64,000 nt of DNA from Pseudomonas sp. PSB18 (GCF_014596565.1 NZ_NOIN01000001.1:186001-250000); one strand, 5' to 3'; counted from the stretch's first letter, positions 8,951 through 17,364 are shown. Notes: a model not told the origin generated them from the sequence alone. Numbers and translations are program-made.

Positions 8951-8968
8951 TGTAGGAAATTTCCCAAG
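8951..8968. promoter_or_regulatory. Island motif TGTAGGAAATTTCCCAAG
   Basis: An 18-bp sequence identical to 14291-14308 and close to 16588-16605, 17326-17339, 23098-23112 and (opposite strand) 23201-23213. It lies about 260 bp upstream of the DUF4398/OmpA operon, in otherwise gene-free sequence (8692-9093). It is a candidate operator for a regulator encoded in the island. Confidence 0.6.
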
Positions 8969-8994
8969 GGATGAGGCAAGCAAAAGTACTGGAT

Positions 8995-9020
8995 AAAAAA
9001 GAACCAGCAGATGCTGGTTC
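8995..9020 (-). terminator. Intrinsic terminator of the pilus operon
   Basis: A perfect 9-bp stem (GAACCAGCA, GA loop, TGCTGGTTC at 9001-9020) is followed on the minus strand by a six-T run. It lies 75 bp after the adhesin stop codon and ends the pilin-chaperone-usher-adhesin operon. Confidence 0.85.
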
Positions 9021-9093
9021 AAGGGAGGGAACTGGGGTCGCGGGGTAGTCAGCAGAACCAGACCAAGAAAAACAGGACTGGCGCTTGCAATGC

Positions 9094-10083
9094 TTAGTTG
9101 TAGGTCATGGTAAACGTTGCAGTACTATTGGCTTGCCCAGCGGTGACCTTCGCGCCCGTCTGGTAATAACGGGCGGTCAAATCAATATTGTAAGCACCGC
9201 TACTGGTAGTCGTTCCCACGGCGATAGGCGTGCCCAAAGCGACCGCGGTGTTTTTGTAAAGCAGTTGCAATCCCAGGCCGGTAGCCACGGTAGTAGAGGC
9301 CGAATTCAACGCCAGTACACCGGTAACACCGGAACTGTGGCGAGTGCCGTCCAGGGTCACATTGACTTTAGTACCTGCGTTGCAATTAAGCGGAATGGTG
9401 ACCGCTTTCGTGGAGGCTGTAGTGCCTACACCGGTGAAGTCTTTTGTCGACACCTTGTCCATAGCGACAGGGATAGTTGTGTTGGATACGCTACAGGCAA
9501 CGGTGGATATCGAAGACGAGACAAAACCAATAGTGTATACGTAAACTTGATTTGCAACAGAAGCTCGAATAGATCCAGGCACAATATACGACCCACTACC
9601 GGTTACATTAGCGACCTTAACCAATTGAAGGGTAGTCGCCCCAAAACTGCCACCGCAAAAATATGAATATGTGCCACTCCAAGTGCAACCCAAATTATTG
9701 GAAGCCTCTCGTGGAAACACCCCAGTATATCGGCCTGTTGTACTTCCCGCGCCCGGCGTGATGACCCTCATCGCGACTCCGGCGATACCTGTACTGATAA
9801 GTTGCTCCCCGTTAAATGTTATGGTGGTAACGCCCTCTGCACTCCAGCGGGTCGTATAATTGGCTTGATTGCACTGAAGAAAATTATTCCTTCCGGAGAC
9901 CCCTGGGAGAGTAGCAGTTGATAATATTGCGCCAACTGCGGTATCCCATTGTACTACGAGGTTACCCCAATTTATGGCCCCTCCATCCGTCGCTGCCCCA
10001 GACATAAACGTACAGGCCGCCTGCGAAACAGCCGAATAACTCCCAGCCAGAAACAACGCCGCAGCCAAATATAATTTCTTCAT
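9094..10083 (-). CDS. Fimbrial tip adhesin (two-domain pilin-type)
   Basis: A 329-residue exported protein. The signal peptide MKKLYLAAALFLAGSYSAVS ends at SQA near residue 22. An N-terminal domain (about 23-190, with four cysteines) is likely the receptor-binding part. The C-terminal pilin domain starts near 200 (VACSVSNTTIPVAMDKVSTK, second Cys in IPLNCNAGT) and ends STATFTMTYN, the penultimate-tyrosine beta strand recognised by chaperones. Last gene of the chaperone-usher operon, the usual place for the tip adhesin. The base composition looks more AT-rich than its neighbours. An alternative ATG at 10110 has a reasonable GAGG and would add nine residues. The ligand is not predictable. Confidence 0.85.
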   Translation of the reverse strand: MKKLYLAAALFLAGSYSAVSQAACTFMSGAATDGGAINWGNLVVQWDTAVGAILSTATLPGVSGRNNFLQCNQANYTTRWSAEGVTTITFNGEQLISTGIAGVAMRVITPGAGSTTGRYTGVFPREASNNLGCTWSGTYSYFCGGSFGATTLQLVKVANVTGSGSYIVPGSIRASVANQVYVYTIGFVSSSISTVACSVSNTTIPVAMDKVSTKDFTGVGTTASTKAVTIPLNCNAGTKVNVTLDGTRHSSGVTGVLALNSASTTVATGLGLQLLYKNTAVALGTPIAVGTTTSSGAYNIDLTARYYQTGAKVTAGQANSTATFTMTYN

Positions 10084-10119
10084 ATCAATGCCACTCTTTA
10101 ACCCTTTCATGGATTGCCC

Positions 10120-12696
10120 TCATCTGCACGCGGCGTCGAATGTCCGCACCGTCGAAATCGCGTCCTTGGAAACTTTCGGCAATGTGAAGTCCACCTTGCA
10201 TTGCTGGTCGGCACGATCACCCCACTTCACCTGCAGTTGCCCTGCATCCGGTACACCACCGAGAAAGACCTCGCCATCCATCCCTACGATGGCGCTGTTC
10301 GGCGTCGCCGTCGTGTCTTCCACCACGGAGGCCGTGGCTCCGAACGGCACCGGTTTACCCAGGTGCTTGAGGGTCATCATCGCCCGGCTGCCGGTACGGG
10401 TTTGGAAATCGGCCAATACCACCGCGCCCTTGGTCGGGATAACTGTCTTGGTGGTGTTTTCGATGTCGACGTCATCGGCCAGGGTTTCGCTGTCCAGCGT
10501 GACGCGGTTCTGACGGTAAGTACTCACGTACGGCACCACCGCGTAACCGCGCCAGTCGGTTTTGACTCCGGTATTGTTCTGCACCTTCACACCCGAAGCG
10601 CCCGGTGCCCGCACCAGTGCCAGGGTTTCACCCTGCTCCTGGGAGAACGTCACGCCATAAGGGTGAGCGACGATGCCGCCCTGCAGCCCGTAGTTCACCT
10701 GCTGGGCATTACGGTCGTAGTTGTAGCCTGCCGTCGCTTCGCCGTAGGTGCCCTTGTAGTTGGCGCTGGCACCGCCACTGCCACCGACACCCTGGTTGGC
10801 ATAACTTTGCTGTACGTTATAGTTGAGGTTGTTATCCGCCAGCGCGGTGCCGCTCAGGCCCACGTCCTGGGTGGTATTACCCCGCTTGCTGGTACTGAGG
10901 TTGTAGCGCGCCCAGCTGTTGGGCAGTACTTTCTCCAAAGGTACCTGCACGCTCACGGACAGCTGTTGATCCTTGCTGTTGCGGCCTTCGTAGGTCGGAG
11001 CCTGGGTGTAGGTGTAATCCACACCATAGGTCACACCCTTATAACCGGCGGTATAACCGGCGCTCACACTGCGCTCGTAACCCTTCTGGCGCCAGAAGTC
11101 CTGCTGATAGCCGTTGACGTAGAAGTTGCCGTACCCGCCCAGGGACTGGCTGACGTTGATTTGCGCCTTGCTGCGCTTGTTGTACAGCCCGCGCCAGTTG
11201 TTAAAGTTGCCTGGATCAATTTCATTGGCTTCCTGGAAATCGTAGTAACCGCTGGTGGAATAGCGATAGCCCGCCAGGGTGAACGCGGTGCCGGTAGCGG
11301 CGATGTCCTTGGCGTACTGGAAGCGATAGGACTGGCCGCTATGCTTGGAACCGTCTCGCAGTTCGGTCTTGGCCTGGGTCACGTCGGTAGAAATCGAACC
11401 CCAGTCGCCAAAACCATGGCCGACGCCAAGGCTACTTGCCGCGTATTTATCGGAGCCTAACAGGCCGCCATACAACGTGGTGTCGTGAGGCATGCCGTAG
11501 ATCAGCGTGCCCTGGGCAAAGGTAGGATTGCTGCTTTCAGTGGCATTTGAGCGGTACTCACCGGCAGTCGCCGAGTACTTCAGCCGCCCTTCACGCAACA
11601 TCACCGGCACTGCGGAGAACGGTTGCAGGGAACGACGCTCGGTGCCGTCGGCCTCCTTGATGATGACTTCCATATCCCCGCTCGAGGAAGTGGGGTATAG
11701 GTCGGTAATGGCAAACGCACCCGGCGCGACATAGGTCTGATAGATGATGTAGCCGTTCTGCCGCACGGTGACCTGGGCATTGCTCTGGGCAATACCGCGC
11801 ACCACTGGCGCAAAGCCTTTCAGGCTGTCGGGGAACATGTTGTCGTCCGACGCCAGTTGCGCACCACGGTATTGCACGCTGTTGAACACATCGCTTGGGG
11901 TCGAACTGTCACCCAGGGTCAACTGGCCCTTCAGCGACTGGAGGTCCCGTTGCGCGTAGGTGTTGACGTTGTCCCAGTTGCTTTTCCCATTGCTCTGGTT
12001 GAAAGCGGAATAGTTGCGCAAGCGCCACTCGCCCACGTTCACGCCGCTGCGCAGGTTCAGGTAATAGTTGTCGTCGGTACCCGAGCGGCCATCCCGAGAA
12101 GTGTTGGCGCCGCTGAAGTTGTAGTTCAACAGCCCGGCGGTGATCCCCTGGTCCCAGGTGGCAGGGTCAACGTAGCCACGGGCCTCACTGGTGAGCGCCG
12201 CTTGCGGAATGTTGATGTCCAGCCGTTGCCGGCTGAAGTCGAAACGGCTGCTGGCGTCAGGGATATAGTCCTGCAGGCGGGTAATCACCTCGGTGGCCGG
12301 CAGTTTCTGCAGGTTCGGCAATGCTTCCAGATTGACGCCCATGTCTTTTAATTGCTGCGGGGTTACTTCGGGTTGCAACTTGCCCTCGACGTCGACAAAA
12401 GTCACGTCACGTTGGGTGACCCGGTTGTCGTTCACGTAGATATCCACCCGATACGTACCAGGAAGCTGCCCGCCCTGGCTGGAGAAATGCTGAAGGTCGA
12501 TGGAGCCTTGGCCGGTGGTGTCGATTTCCAGCGCATGGGGATTGAAATAATCCTCGGCCACTACCACGGCCGGTTGCAAACTGAACCCCACCATACAATG
12601 GGCCGTAATCAACATTGCCAGACGGGAGGGAGTAAAAATAGAAGAGCGCGTATTGTATTCACACTGTCGCGCCTGGCCCTGACATTCCGCTCTCAT
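10120..12696 (-). CDS. Outer-membrane usher, FimD/CupC3 type
   Basis: An 858-residue usher, the outer-membrane pore that receives chaperone-subunit complexes and assembles the pilus. The N-terminal chaperone-binding domain is seen at about 50-170 (YFNPHALEIDTTGQGSIDLQ, QLPGTYRVDIYVND). The central beta barrel with its plug follows, including GFAPVVRGIAQSNAQVTVRQ and PGAFAITDLYPTSSSGDMEV. The C-terminal domains carry the VPFGA motif and the final Cys pair (QQCKVDFTLP, FDAACR). Length is normal. The ATG at 12696 has GGAGAG about 8 bp before it. It lies between the chaperone (118 bp upstream) and the adhesin (36 bp downstream). Confidence 0.97.
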   Translation of the reverse strand: MRAECQGQARQCEYNTRSSIFTPSRLAMLITAHCMVGFSLQPAVVVAEDYFNPHALEIDTTGQGSIDLQHFSSQGGQLPGTYRVDIYVNDNRVTQRDVTFVDVEGKLQPEVTPQQLKDMGVNLEALPNLQKLPATEVITRLQDYIPDASSRFDFSRQRLDINIPQAALTSEARGYVDPATWDQGITAGLLNYNFSGANTSRDGRSGTDDNYYLNLRSGVNVGEWRLRNYSAFNQSNGKSNWDNVNTYAQRDLQSLKGQLTLGDSSTPSDVFNSVQYRGAQLASDDNMFPDSLKGFAPVVRGIAQSNAQVTVRQNGYIIYQTYVAPGAFAITDLYPTSSSGDMEVIIKEADGTERRSLQPFSAVPVMLREGRLKYSATAGEYRSNATESSNPTFAQGTLIYGMPHDTTLYGGLLGSDKYAASSLGVGHGFGDWGSISTDVTQAKTELRDGSKHSGQSYRFQYAKDIAATGTAFTLAGYRYSTSGYYDFQEANEIDPGNFNNWRGLYNKRSKAQINVSQSLGGYGNFYVNGYQQDFWRQKGYERSVSAGYTAGYKGVTYGVDYTYTQAPTYEGRNSKDQQLSVSVQVPLEKVLPNSWARYNLSTSKRGNTTQDVGLSGTALADNNLNYNVQQSYANQGVGGSGGASANYKGTYGEATAGYNYDRNAQQVNYGLQGGIVAHPYGVTFSQEQGETLALVRAPGASGVKVQNNTGVKTDWRGYAVVPYVSTYRQNRVTLDSETLADDVDIENTTKTVIPTKGAVVLADFQTRTGSRAMMTLKHLGKPVPFGATASVVEDTTATPNSAIVGMDGEVFLGGVPDAGQLQVKWGDRADQQCKVDFTLPKVSKDAISTVRTFDAACR

Positions 12697-12813
12697 ATAA
12701 AACTCTCCACCCAACTAACGTATAAATGCAAGCCACCCCCACACCCGGCAGGCAGTCGATCCGGCAATTGAAACTTGAACTAGATAGATACTTGATGCAT
12801 TGCAGCTATATCA

Positions 12814-13482
12814 TCAGAGCGGTGCATCAGCCGCTGGGGAAATGCCACCATAATCATTGATCGCCGTCCAACTGACAGCACCGCCCGCACCGGCAGGCAA
12901 GGTCCAGGTCAATGTACTTTTTGGCGCAACCATTCCGGCATCGTTGATTTCCTTATCACCCACACTCACGCTATAAAAAGAAACGTAGTAAGGCGTAGGA
13001 TTGTTCACCACCAACTGATTCCCGCTGCGGGTGAACTTTAATGACTTGTAAGCTTCAGCAGCGTCGCCAGGCAAACCGGCCGGACGATAGAACAGCTTGA
13101 TCCGGGTCTTTACGGAAATCTGCAGTTGATTGGTATCGGTCTTTTCCGAAGCAGGAATAGACTTGACGTTGACCCAGAACACCGACTCCTGGTTATCCGG
13201 AAACTGGCCGCCGGTACGGATGATGCGTAGCACGTTTTCCTGCCCGGCATCAAGACGGAACAACGGGGGTGTCATGATAAACGGCGCCTTTTGGGTGCCG
13301 TCCTCGACCCAAGATTGAATCAAATAAGGGGTTTTCTTTTCCTGATTGCTCACGGAAATCGACGCTTCTTTTTTCGAACCGTCATACACAACGCGTGTTC
13401 CACCGACCACCACGCCGGCCCAAGAGGTATTAACGACCCCTACAAGACAAGTGACGATACAAACGGATTTTAGCCAATGCAT
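12814..13482 (-). CDS. Periplasmic pilus chaperone, PapD/FimC type
   Basis: A 222-residue chaperone that binds pilin subunits by donor-strand complementation and delivers them to the usher. Signal peptide to about residue 22 (cleavage near SWA). Two Ig-like domains follow, with the first-strand motif GGTRVVYDGSKKEASISVSN (conserved Arg) and the family signature VFWVNVKSIPA and KTRIKLFYRPAGLP (conserved Lys). The ATG at 13482 has AAGGAGAG about 7 bp before it; a longer frame to 13518 is not needed. It follows the major pilin gene after a stable hairpin. Confidence 0.96.
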   Translation of the reverse strand: MHWLKSVCIVTCLVGVVNTSWAGVVVGGTRVVYDGSKKEASISVSNQEKKTPYLIQSWVEDGTQKAPFIMTPPLFRLDAGQENVLRIIRTGGQFPDNQESVFWVNVKSIPASEKTDTNQLQISVKTRIKLFYRPAGLPGDAAEAYKSLKFTRSGNQLVVNNPTPYYVSFYSVSVGDKEINDAGMVAPKSTLTWTLPAGAGGAVSWTAINDYGGISPAADAPL

Positions 13483-13547
13483 TGATAACTCTCCTTGAAT
13501 AGCGTTGCAGTCATTCACAGGGATACAACTTTGAATAGCCAGAGCAG

Positions 13548-13575
13548 GCCGGGCATTAACTTATTAATGCCCGGC
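13548..13575 (-). promoter_or_regulatory. Intercistronic hairpin between pilin and chaperone genes
   Basis: A perfect 12-bp stem (GCCGGGCATTAA at 13548-13559, complement at 13564-13575) with a four-base loop. It lies 9 bp after the pilin stop codon and has no T run after it on the minus strand. Such hairpins protect the pilin mRNA from 3' decay and let pilin be made in excess of chaperone and usher. Confidence 0.7.
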
Positions 13576-13583
13576 CCTTTTGC

Positions 13584-14105
13584 TTAGTTGTAGCTGACGG
13601 TGAAGTCACTTACAGCGTTCGCGGTACCGGCGGCCACGGTGCCGGTAGCCATGTACTTGGCGACGAATTCGAAGGTGGTGTCGGCGGTGGTCGAAAGGGT
13701 TTTGCTTGCCGAGGCGCTGCCCACCGGAATCTGAGTGGTTGCATCGCTTTCATACAGGCCGACACCCACACCGGTAGCCACACCGGTACCGGTTGTCAGT
13801 GCCAACAGATTTTTGTTAGTTGCATCGGTCGGCCCATCGAACTTCACGGTGGCACTGGTAACTGCGGCCGGGCAAGAACTCAATACGATGCTGAACTTGG
13901 TCGGAGAAGCAACACTACCTACAGTTGCCAGAGCTGATGTCTTGACGGTACCCAAGGCGACCGACTGGGTGGCGGTGGCTGGAGTAATGGTACAAGCCGC
14001 AGAAGTTACAGTACCGGTAAAGTTGATTTTACCGTCGGCGGCGTTAGCCAGGCCTGCAACAGCCGTACCGGCCAGCAGAGTTACAGCGATCAAAGTCTTT
14101 TTCAT
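13584..14105 (-). CDS. Major pilin subunit, chaperone-usher type
   Basis: A 173-residue pilin. The signal peptide MKKTLIAVTLLAGTAVAGLA is cleaved after ANA near residue 23. The mature protein starts DGKINFTGTVTSAACTITPA and has the usual two cysteines (TSAAC and LSSCPAAV). It ends VSDFTVSYN, the penultimate-tyrosine signal for chaperone binding. It is first in the operon pilin, chaperone, usher, adhesin. The upstream region (14106-14358) holds three copies of a TGTAGGA motif. The ATG at 14105 is preferred to an in-frame start 14 codons upstream, which would spoil the signal peptide. Confidence 0.95.
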   Translation of the reverse strand: MKKTLIAVTLLAGTAVAGLANAADGKINFTGTVTSAACTITPATATQSVALGTVKTSALATVGSVASPTKFSIVLSSCPAAVTSATVKFDGPTDATNKNLLALTTGTGVATGVGVGLYESDATTQIPVGSASASKTLSTTADTTFEFVAKYMATGTVAAGTANAVSDFTVSYN

Positions 14106-14223
14106 AGCAGTCTTCCTTTCAGGTTGAGAAAATCTTTCGTTTATCAAGTTGCGTAATGCATCAGCGAAACTACAAACCCATTCAACAGCTACACGTTAAT
14201 AAGGGCTTGAACTCTCTTTGTTC

Positions 14224-14308
14224 TGTAGGAGAGCTGTAGGAATCTTCGCAGGTACCTACTCCGCAACACAGATACGGTTTCCGTAGAGCTTGTAGGAAAT
14301 TTCCCAAG
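14224..14308. promoter_or_regulatory. Motif cluster upstream of the pilin operon
   Basis: TGTAGGA at 14224-14230, TGTAGGAA at 14235-14242 (11 bp apart, one helical turn) and the full TGTAGGAAATTTCCCAAG at 14291-14308. They lie 119-203 bp upstream of the pilin start, where an activator site would be expected. The 18-mer is identical to the one at 8951-8968. Confidence 0.65.
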
Positions 14309-14358
14309 CATCAGCTTCAAACAGTGCGAGTAATGACCAGGAACTAAGCCGCGTGGGT

Positions 14359-15564
14359 TCAGGCGTCGATCAGCCGTGAGCTTCCGGTCAACAACCATTG
14401 CAACAGGTCATCACCACTCATGGCTTTCGCACACCAGTAGCCCTGGCCATACAGCCCGCCCAGGCCGAGCAACAGTTGCTGTTGTTCCTGGGTCTCGATG
14501 CCTTCAATGACCACCGTCATGCCCAGCGTTTCCCCCAAGGCCAGGGTGCTGCTGATCACCGCTCGACAGCGCGGGTCATACAAGGCGGTGCGAATGAATT
14601 CGGCGTCCAGCTTGATTTCGCTGAACGGCAACTGGCACAAGCGATGGAGGGAAGAAAACCCGGCGCCGAAGTCATCAATGGACAAGCCGCAGCCCATCAT
14701 GCGCAAACGAAACAGGCATTCCAGGTTGGCTTCGGATAACTGCAACAGTCCGCTTTCCGTCAGCTCGAACGTCAAGCTGCCGCCCCGCGCGTCGTGCTCG
14801 TCAAGCAGGGCCTGGATCCGTGGCGCCAGCGCGGTGTTAAGCAGTTGCTCGGCCTGCAAGTTGAAGGCGAAATTGAGGTCGTAACCGAAGACGCGTAACC
14901 GTTGCTGCAGTTCGAGGCTCTGGCGTATCTGCCTGAAAAGCAGTTCGTCCATCAAACCGCAGCGCTCCAGGACCGGCATGAAGTGCGAGGGTGGCGAGAT
15001 TTTCCCGTCAGGCTGTTGCCAGCGCGCCAGCACTTCCACGCCGCGTATTTCACCGGTATCCAATTGGAACTTGGGCTGGAAATGGGCCTGGAATTCACCG
15101 GCGGCAAGTGCTTGGCGAACCTTGGCTTCAGTTGGGAGTCGGATCGGTTCGCGAGGGGCCTTGCGGGTTCGCGGCGTGCTCAGGTATTTGCCCACTAGCA
15201 ATTCCAGCGCTTCATAGCGCAGCGGTTTGCCGATATCACCGAGAAACTCAAGCCCCAGGAACGGAATGATCTGCCGCACCGTGCGACGTAAATCGCTGGA
15301 CAGCGAACTGCACAGGATCACCGACGCGACAAGCCCTGCCGGGCCTGCCGCTTGAAGGAAGCCCAGGCCATCCATGCCCTCCATGCGCAAATCGCACAGC
15401 ACGATGTCCACTGGACCGACCTTCTCCAGGACACCCAGCGCCTTGGCACCGTCCGCCGCCTGGAATATTTCGCCGCACCCCAGCTCCCGCAATACGCTGA
15501 CAGCCACTGACCGCTGGAATGAATGATCTTCAAGAACCATGACACGCAACGCAGACATTGACAT
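14359..15564 (-). CDS. Response regulator with EAL domain (RocR-like c-di-GMP phosphodiesterase)
   Basis: A 401-residue REC-EAL protein. The receiver (about 1-125) keeps LEDHS and the phosphorylatable Asp in VLCDLRMEGMDG. The EAL domain (about 150-395) shows EVLAR, FNLQAEQ, FELTESG, SIDDFGAGFSS, EIKLDAEF and VIEGIET. These give the metal- and substrate-binding Glu, Asn, Glu, Asp-Asp, Lys and Glu of active phosphodiesterases, so it probably hydrolyses c-di-GMP. RocR of the P. aeruginosa Roc system has this architecture and controls cup pili. It lies 250 bp upstream of the pilin operon, with a paralogue at 21814-23013. The start at 15564 could also be 15558. Confidence 0.92.
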   Translation of the reverse strand: MSMSALRVMVLEDHSFQRSVAVSVLRELGCGEIFQAADGAKALGVLEKVGPVDIVLCDLRMEGMDGLGFLQAAGPAGLVASVILCSSLSSDLRRTVRQIIPFLGLEFLGDIGKPLRYEALELLVGKYLSTPRTRKAPREPIRLPTEAKVRQALAAGEFQAHFQPKFQLDTGEIRGVEVLARWQQPDGKISPPSHFMPVLERCGLMDELLFRQIRQSLELQQRLRVFGYDLNFAFNLQAEQLLNTALAPRIQALLDEHDARGGSLTFELTESGLLQLSEANLECLFRLRMMGCGLSIDDFGAGFSSLHRLCQLPFSEIKLDAEFIRTALYDPRCRAVISSTLALGETLGMTVVIEGIETQEQQQLLLGLGGLYGQGYWCAKAMSGDDLLQWLLTGSSRLIDA

Positions 15565-15614
15565 CAGGACGCTCGCTTTGGATTGAGGTGTTGAGCCGAC
15601 GGAGGAACACCGCG

Positions 15615-15640
15615 AAAAAAAACCCAACTTTCGTTGGGCA
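15615..15640 (-). terminator. Intrinsic terminator after the OmpA-domain gene
   Basis: The stem CCCAAC/GTTGGG (15623-15638), with loop TTTC on the plus strand, is followed on the minus strand by eight T. It is the same sequence as the terminator at 16646-16670. Confidence 0.85.
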
Positions 15641-15693
15641 AAGGGGAACGGGAATCGCCGTGACTGTATGGCGACCCAGATTTTTTCAGGCGA

Positions 15694-16236
15694 TCAAGGC
15701 CGCGCCTCGACGTCGCTCGCGTCGTCGGAAATGATTACCTCGACACGGCGATTGAACTGCCTCGATTGAGCGCTGCCGTTGTCGGCAACGGGATATTTGT
15801 TGCCATAGCCCTGTGTAACCAGACGGTTGCCATCAATGCCCATCTGGTCCAGTGCAAACGCGACACTGTCAGCCCTGCGCTCGGAGAAGCGTCGGTTGAG
15901 GGCGTCATCACCGAAGTCGTCGGTGAACCCTTCGATGCGCACCCGGCGCTCCGGGTGCGCGCTGAGGAACGCGGCGAGCAGCCGTAGTTTTCGCTCGGCG
16001 CCGTCGTTGAGTTCCGTCCTGTCCGTCTCGAACAACTCATCATCGAAAGTGACGACTTGGCCACGATCCGCCGGACAACCCTTGACGGCCCGCCTGATTC
16101 GCTCGTCAAACTGTTTGCGGTTGTGATTCAACAATCTGCCTGACTTCTTGAGCGCGGCGAATACTCCAAACATGTTCAAGTGATCATCTCCACTAGCGTC
16201 GCTGTTCGAACCTGGGGTCAACTGGTCAGTGTTCAA
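15694..16236 (-). CDS. OmpA-domain protein lacking a signal peptide
   Basis: A 180-residue protein whose C-terminal 115 residues are an OmpA peptidoglycan-binding domain (TFDDELFETDRTEL, VRIEGFTDDFGDDALNRRFS, RADSVAFALDQMG, GYGNKYPVADN, NRRVEVII). This part is very close to the lipoprotein at 7491-8264. The N-terminal 60 residues (MNTDQLTPGSNSDASGDDHL) have no signal peptide or lipobox, so export is doubtful as annotated. Its start overlaps the stop of the receiver-like gene by 4 bp, so the two are co-translated. It may be a duplicate of the 7491 gene that lost its secretion signal, or may have a new intracellular role. Confidence 0.75.
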   Translation of the reverse strand: MNTDQLTPGSNSDASGDDHLNMFGVFAALKKSGRLLNHNRKQFDERIRRAVKGCPADRGQVVTFDDELFETDRTELNDGAERKLRLLAAFLSAHPERRVRIEGFTDDFGDDALNRRFSERRADSVAFALDQMGIDGNRLVTQGYGNKYPVADNGSAQSRQFNRRVEVIISDDASDVEARP

Positions 16237-16478
16237 AAGATCAATGTACGCAGGACATTGGGTCGCTCCAGGCAGAACGCGTGCATATCCAGGTTCGCTT
16301 CCTCAACCAGGGCCCGGCTTACAATCAACAACCCGAAAGGTGCGCTGGGATATTCAGTCAATGACAATAATTGTTTGGGGCATCGAATCGGCGCGATCCG
16401 ATAGTACCCCAGCCGATTCAACCACTTTTCAATCTGCAATGATCGTTCAAGGCTGTCATCGACGATTAATATTCGCAT
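16233..16478 (-). CDS. Degenerate receiver-domain protein
   Basis: An 81-residue protein that starts like a CheY receiver (MRILIVDDSLERSLQIEKWL) and keeps the acidic pair. Where the phosphorylated Asp should sit it reads FGLLIVSRALVEEANL, with Ser in its place. The domain ends early, lacking the last alpha-beta units (usual length about 120). It is probably a truncated or phosphorylation-independent receiver. Its stop overlaps the OmpA-domain gene start. A motif copy lies 110 bp upstream. A start at 16496 is also possible. Confidence 0.6.
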   Translation of the reverse strand: MRILIVDDSLERSLQIEKWLNRLGYYRIAPIRCPKQLLSLTEYPSAPFGLLIVSRALVEEANLDMHAFCLERPNVLRTLIF

Positions 16479-16587
16479 CGCTTTGTTATTAATCATGATC
16501 AATAAACTCAAGCCGCAAGAAACAGGAAACGTCAAACGATATTCACAAATGCGACCGCTATCCTGAAGATGCGAATTCCGCAGAAGA

Positions 16588-16605
16588 TGTAGGAATTTTC
16601 CCAAG
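16588..16605. promoter_or_regulatory. Island motif TGTAGGAATTTTCCCAAG
   Basis: One mismatch from the 18-mers at 8951 and 14291. It lies about 110 bp upstream of the degenerate receiver and OmpA-domain genes, and in the same orientation relative to the gene as the other copies. Confidence 0.6.
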
Positions 16606-16645
16606 CGTTTTCGGCCGCACGACGCTGTTTCCCTAAATCGTGTTC

Positions 16646-16670
16646 AAAAAAAACCCAACTTTCGTTGGGC
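16646..16670 (-). terminator. Intrinsic terminator after the fimbrial-like gene
   Basis: The stem CCCAAC/GTTGGG (16654-16669) is followed by eight T on the minus strand. It lies 46 bp beyond the stop of the gene at 16716. The sequence is a duplicate of 15615-15640. Confidence 0.85.
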
Positions 16671-16715
16671 AAAAGGGAAGTCTGTGGTTTACCTGCATCC
16701 ATCAGTCAGGGTTCT

Positions 16716-17231
16716 TCAATACCCATTGAGCAGCAGCGAAACCAGCCCCTGCGCCTCCGGCGCTTCGATGTCGACCTTCATCGACAGTACGCTGCCCTTG
16801 ACGGGCCGTCCCCCCAGGATCGGAATCACCATGTCGCCCGGCACCATCGCAATCGAAGAAGCATAAGCGCCGCGCCCGCCGTTGAAAGAACGCGGCTGGG
16901 AAAGATCGACCCTACGCCCATCAAGTTCGACCTGGCTCAAGCGCACCGTCAACGGTTCGGCCCGCGCCAGTGGCGAAGCTGGCTCTTTCAATTCGCTTTG
17001 CAGCGTCAGCACCAACTGAGACGACTTGGGACAGCTCGCGTCAAGACGAAGGGTACGACTGCCTTTTTTACCGAGAGACCCTTCGGGTTCCAGCCTCAGG
17101 ACGTCGCCGAGGTTCACATCCGACTCGCTGAGCGTTACTTGGCATTCCAAGGCAAAGGCCTGCCCGGCAGTTAAAGCCGCCACAGTAAAAAACAACAGGA
17201 ACAACTTTTTAAGAGCACTCAAATCGAACAT
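16716..17231 (-). CDS. Fimbrial-like exported subunit
   Basis: A 171-residue exported protein with a signal peptide (LFLLFFTVAALTAGQAFA, cleavage near residue 28). The mature part is beta-rich with two cysteines (LECQVTLSES and RLDASCPKSSQ) spaced as in pilin-fold proteins. It ends VSLLLNGY with a terminal tyrosine, like a chaperone-recognised last strand. It is a single-gene unit with its own motif copy upstream (17326-17339) and its own terminator, next to the RocS-like kinase. It may be a minor or adaptor subunit of the island pilus; I cannot name the family with certainty. Confidence 0.65.
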   Translation of the reverse strand: MFDLSALKKLFLLFFTVAALTAGQAFALECQVTLSESDVNLGDVLRLEPEGSLGKKGSRTLRLDASCPKSSQLVLTLQSELKEPASPLARAEPLTVRLSQVELDGRRVDLSQPRSFNGGRGAYASSIAMVPGDMVIPILGGRPVKGSVLSMKVDIEAPEAQGLVSLLLNGY

Positions 17232-17325
17232 CCTCGCTCAAGAAAGAGACGAAACAATGCGTTTTCATTTGAGTACAGGATAAAGGGACAGCCGACACAG
17301 ACCTATCTGCATCGGCTCAAGACTT

Positions 17326-17339
17326 TGTAGGAATTTTCC
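17326..17339. promoter_or_regulatory. Island motif TGTAGGAATTTTCC
   Basis: It lies 95 bp upstream of the fimbrial-like gene at 16716-17231 and just after the stop codon of the hybrid kinase gene. It shares its first 14 bp with the copy at 16588. Confidence 0.6.
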
Positions 17340-17364
17340 TGCGACCAAAAAAACAAACAAGTCA

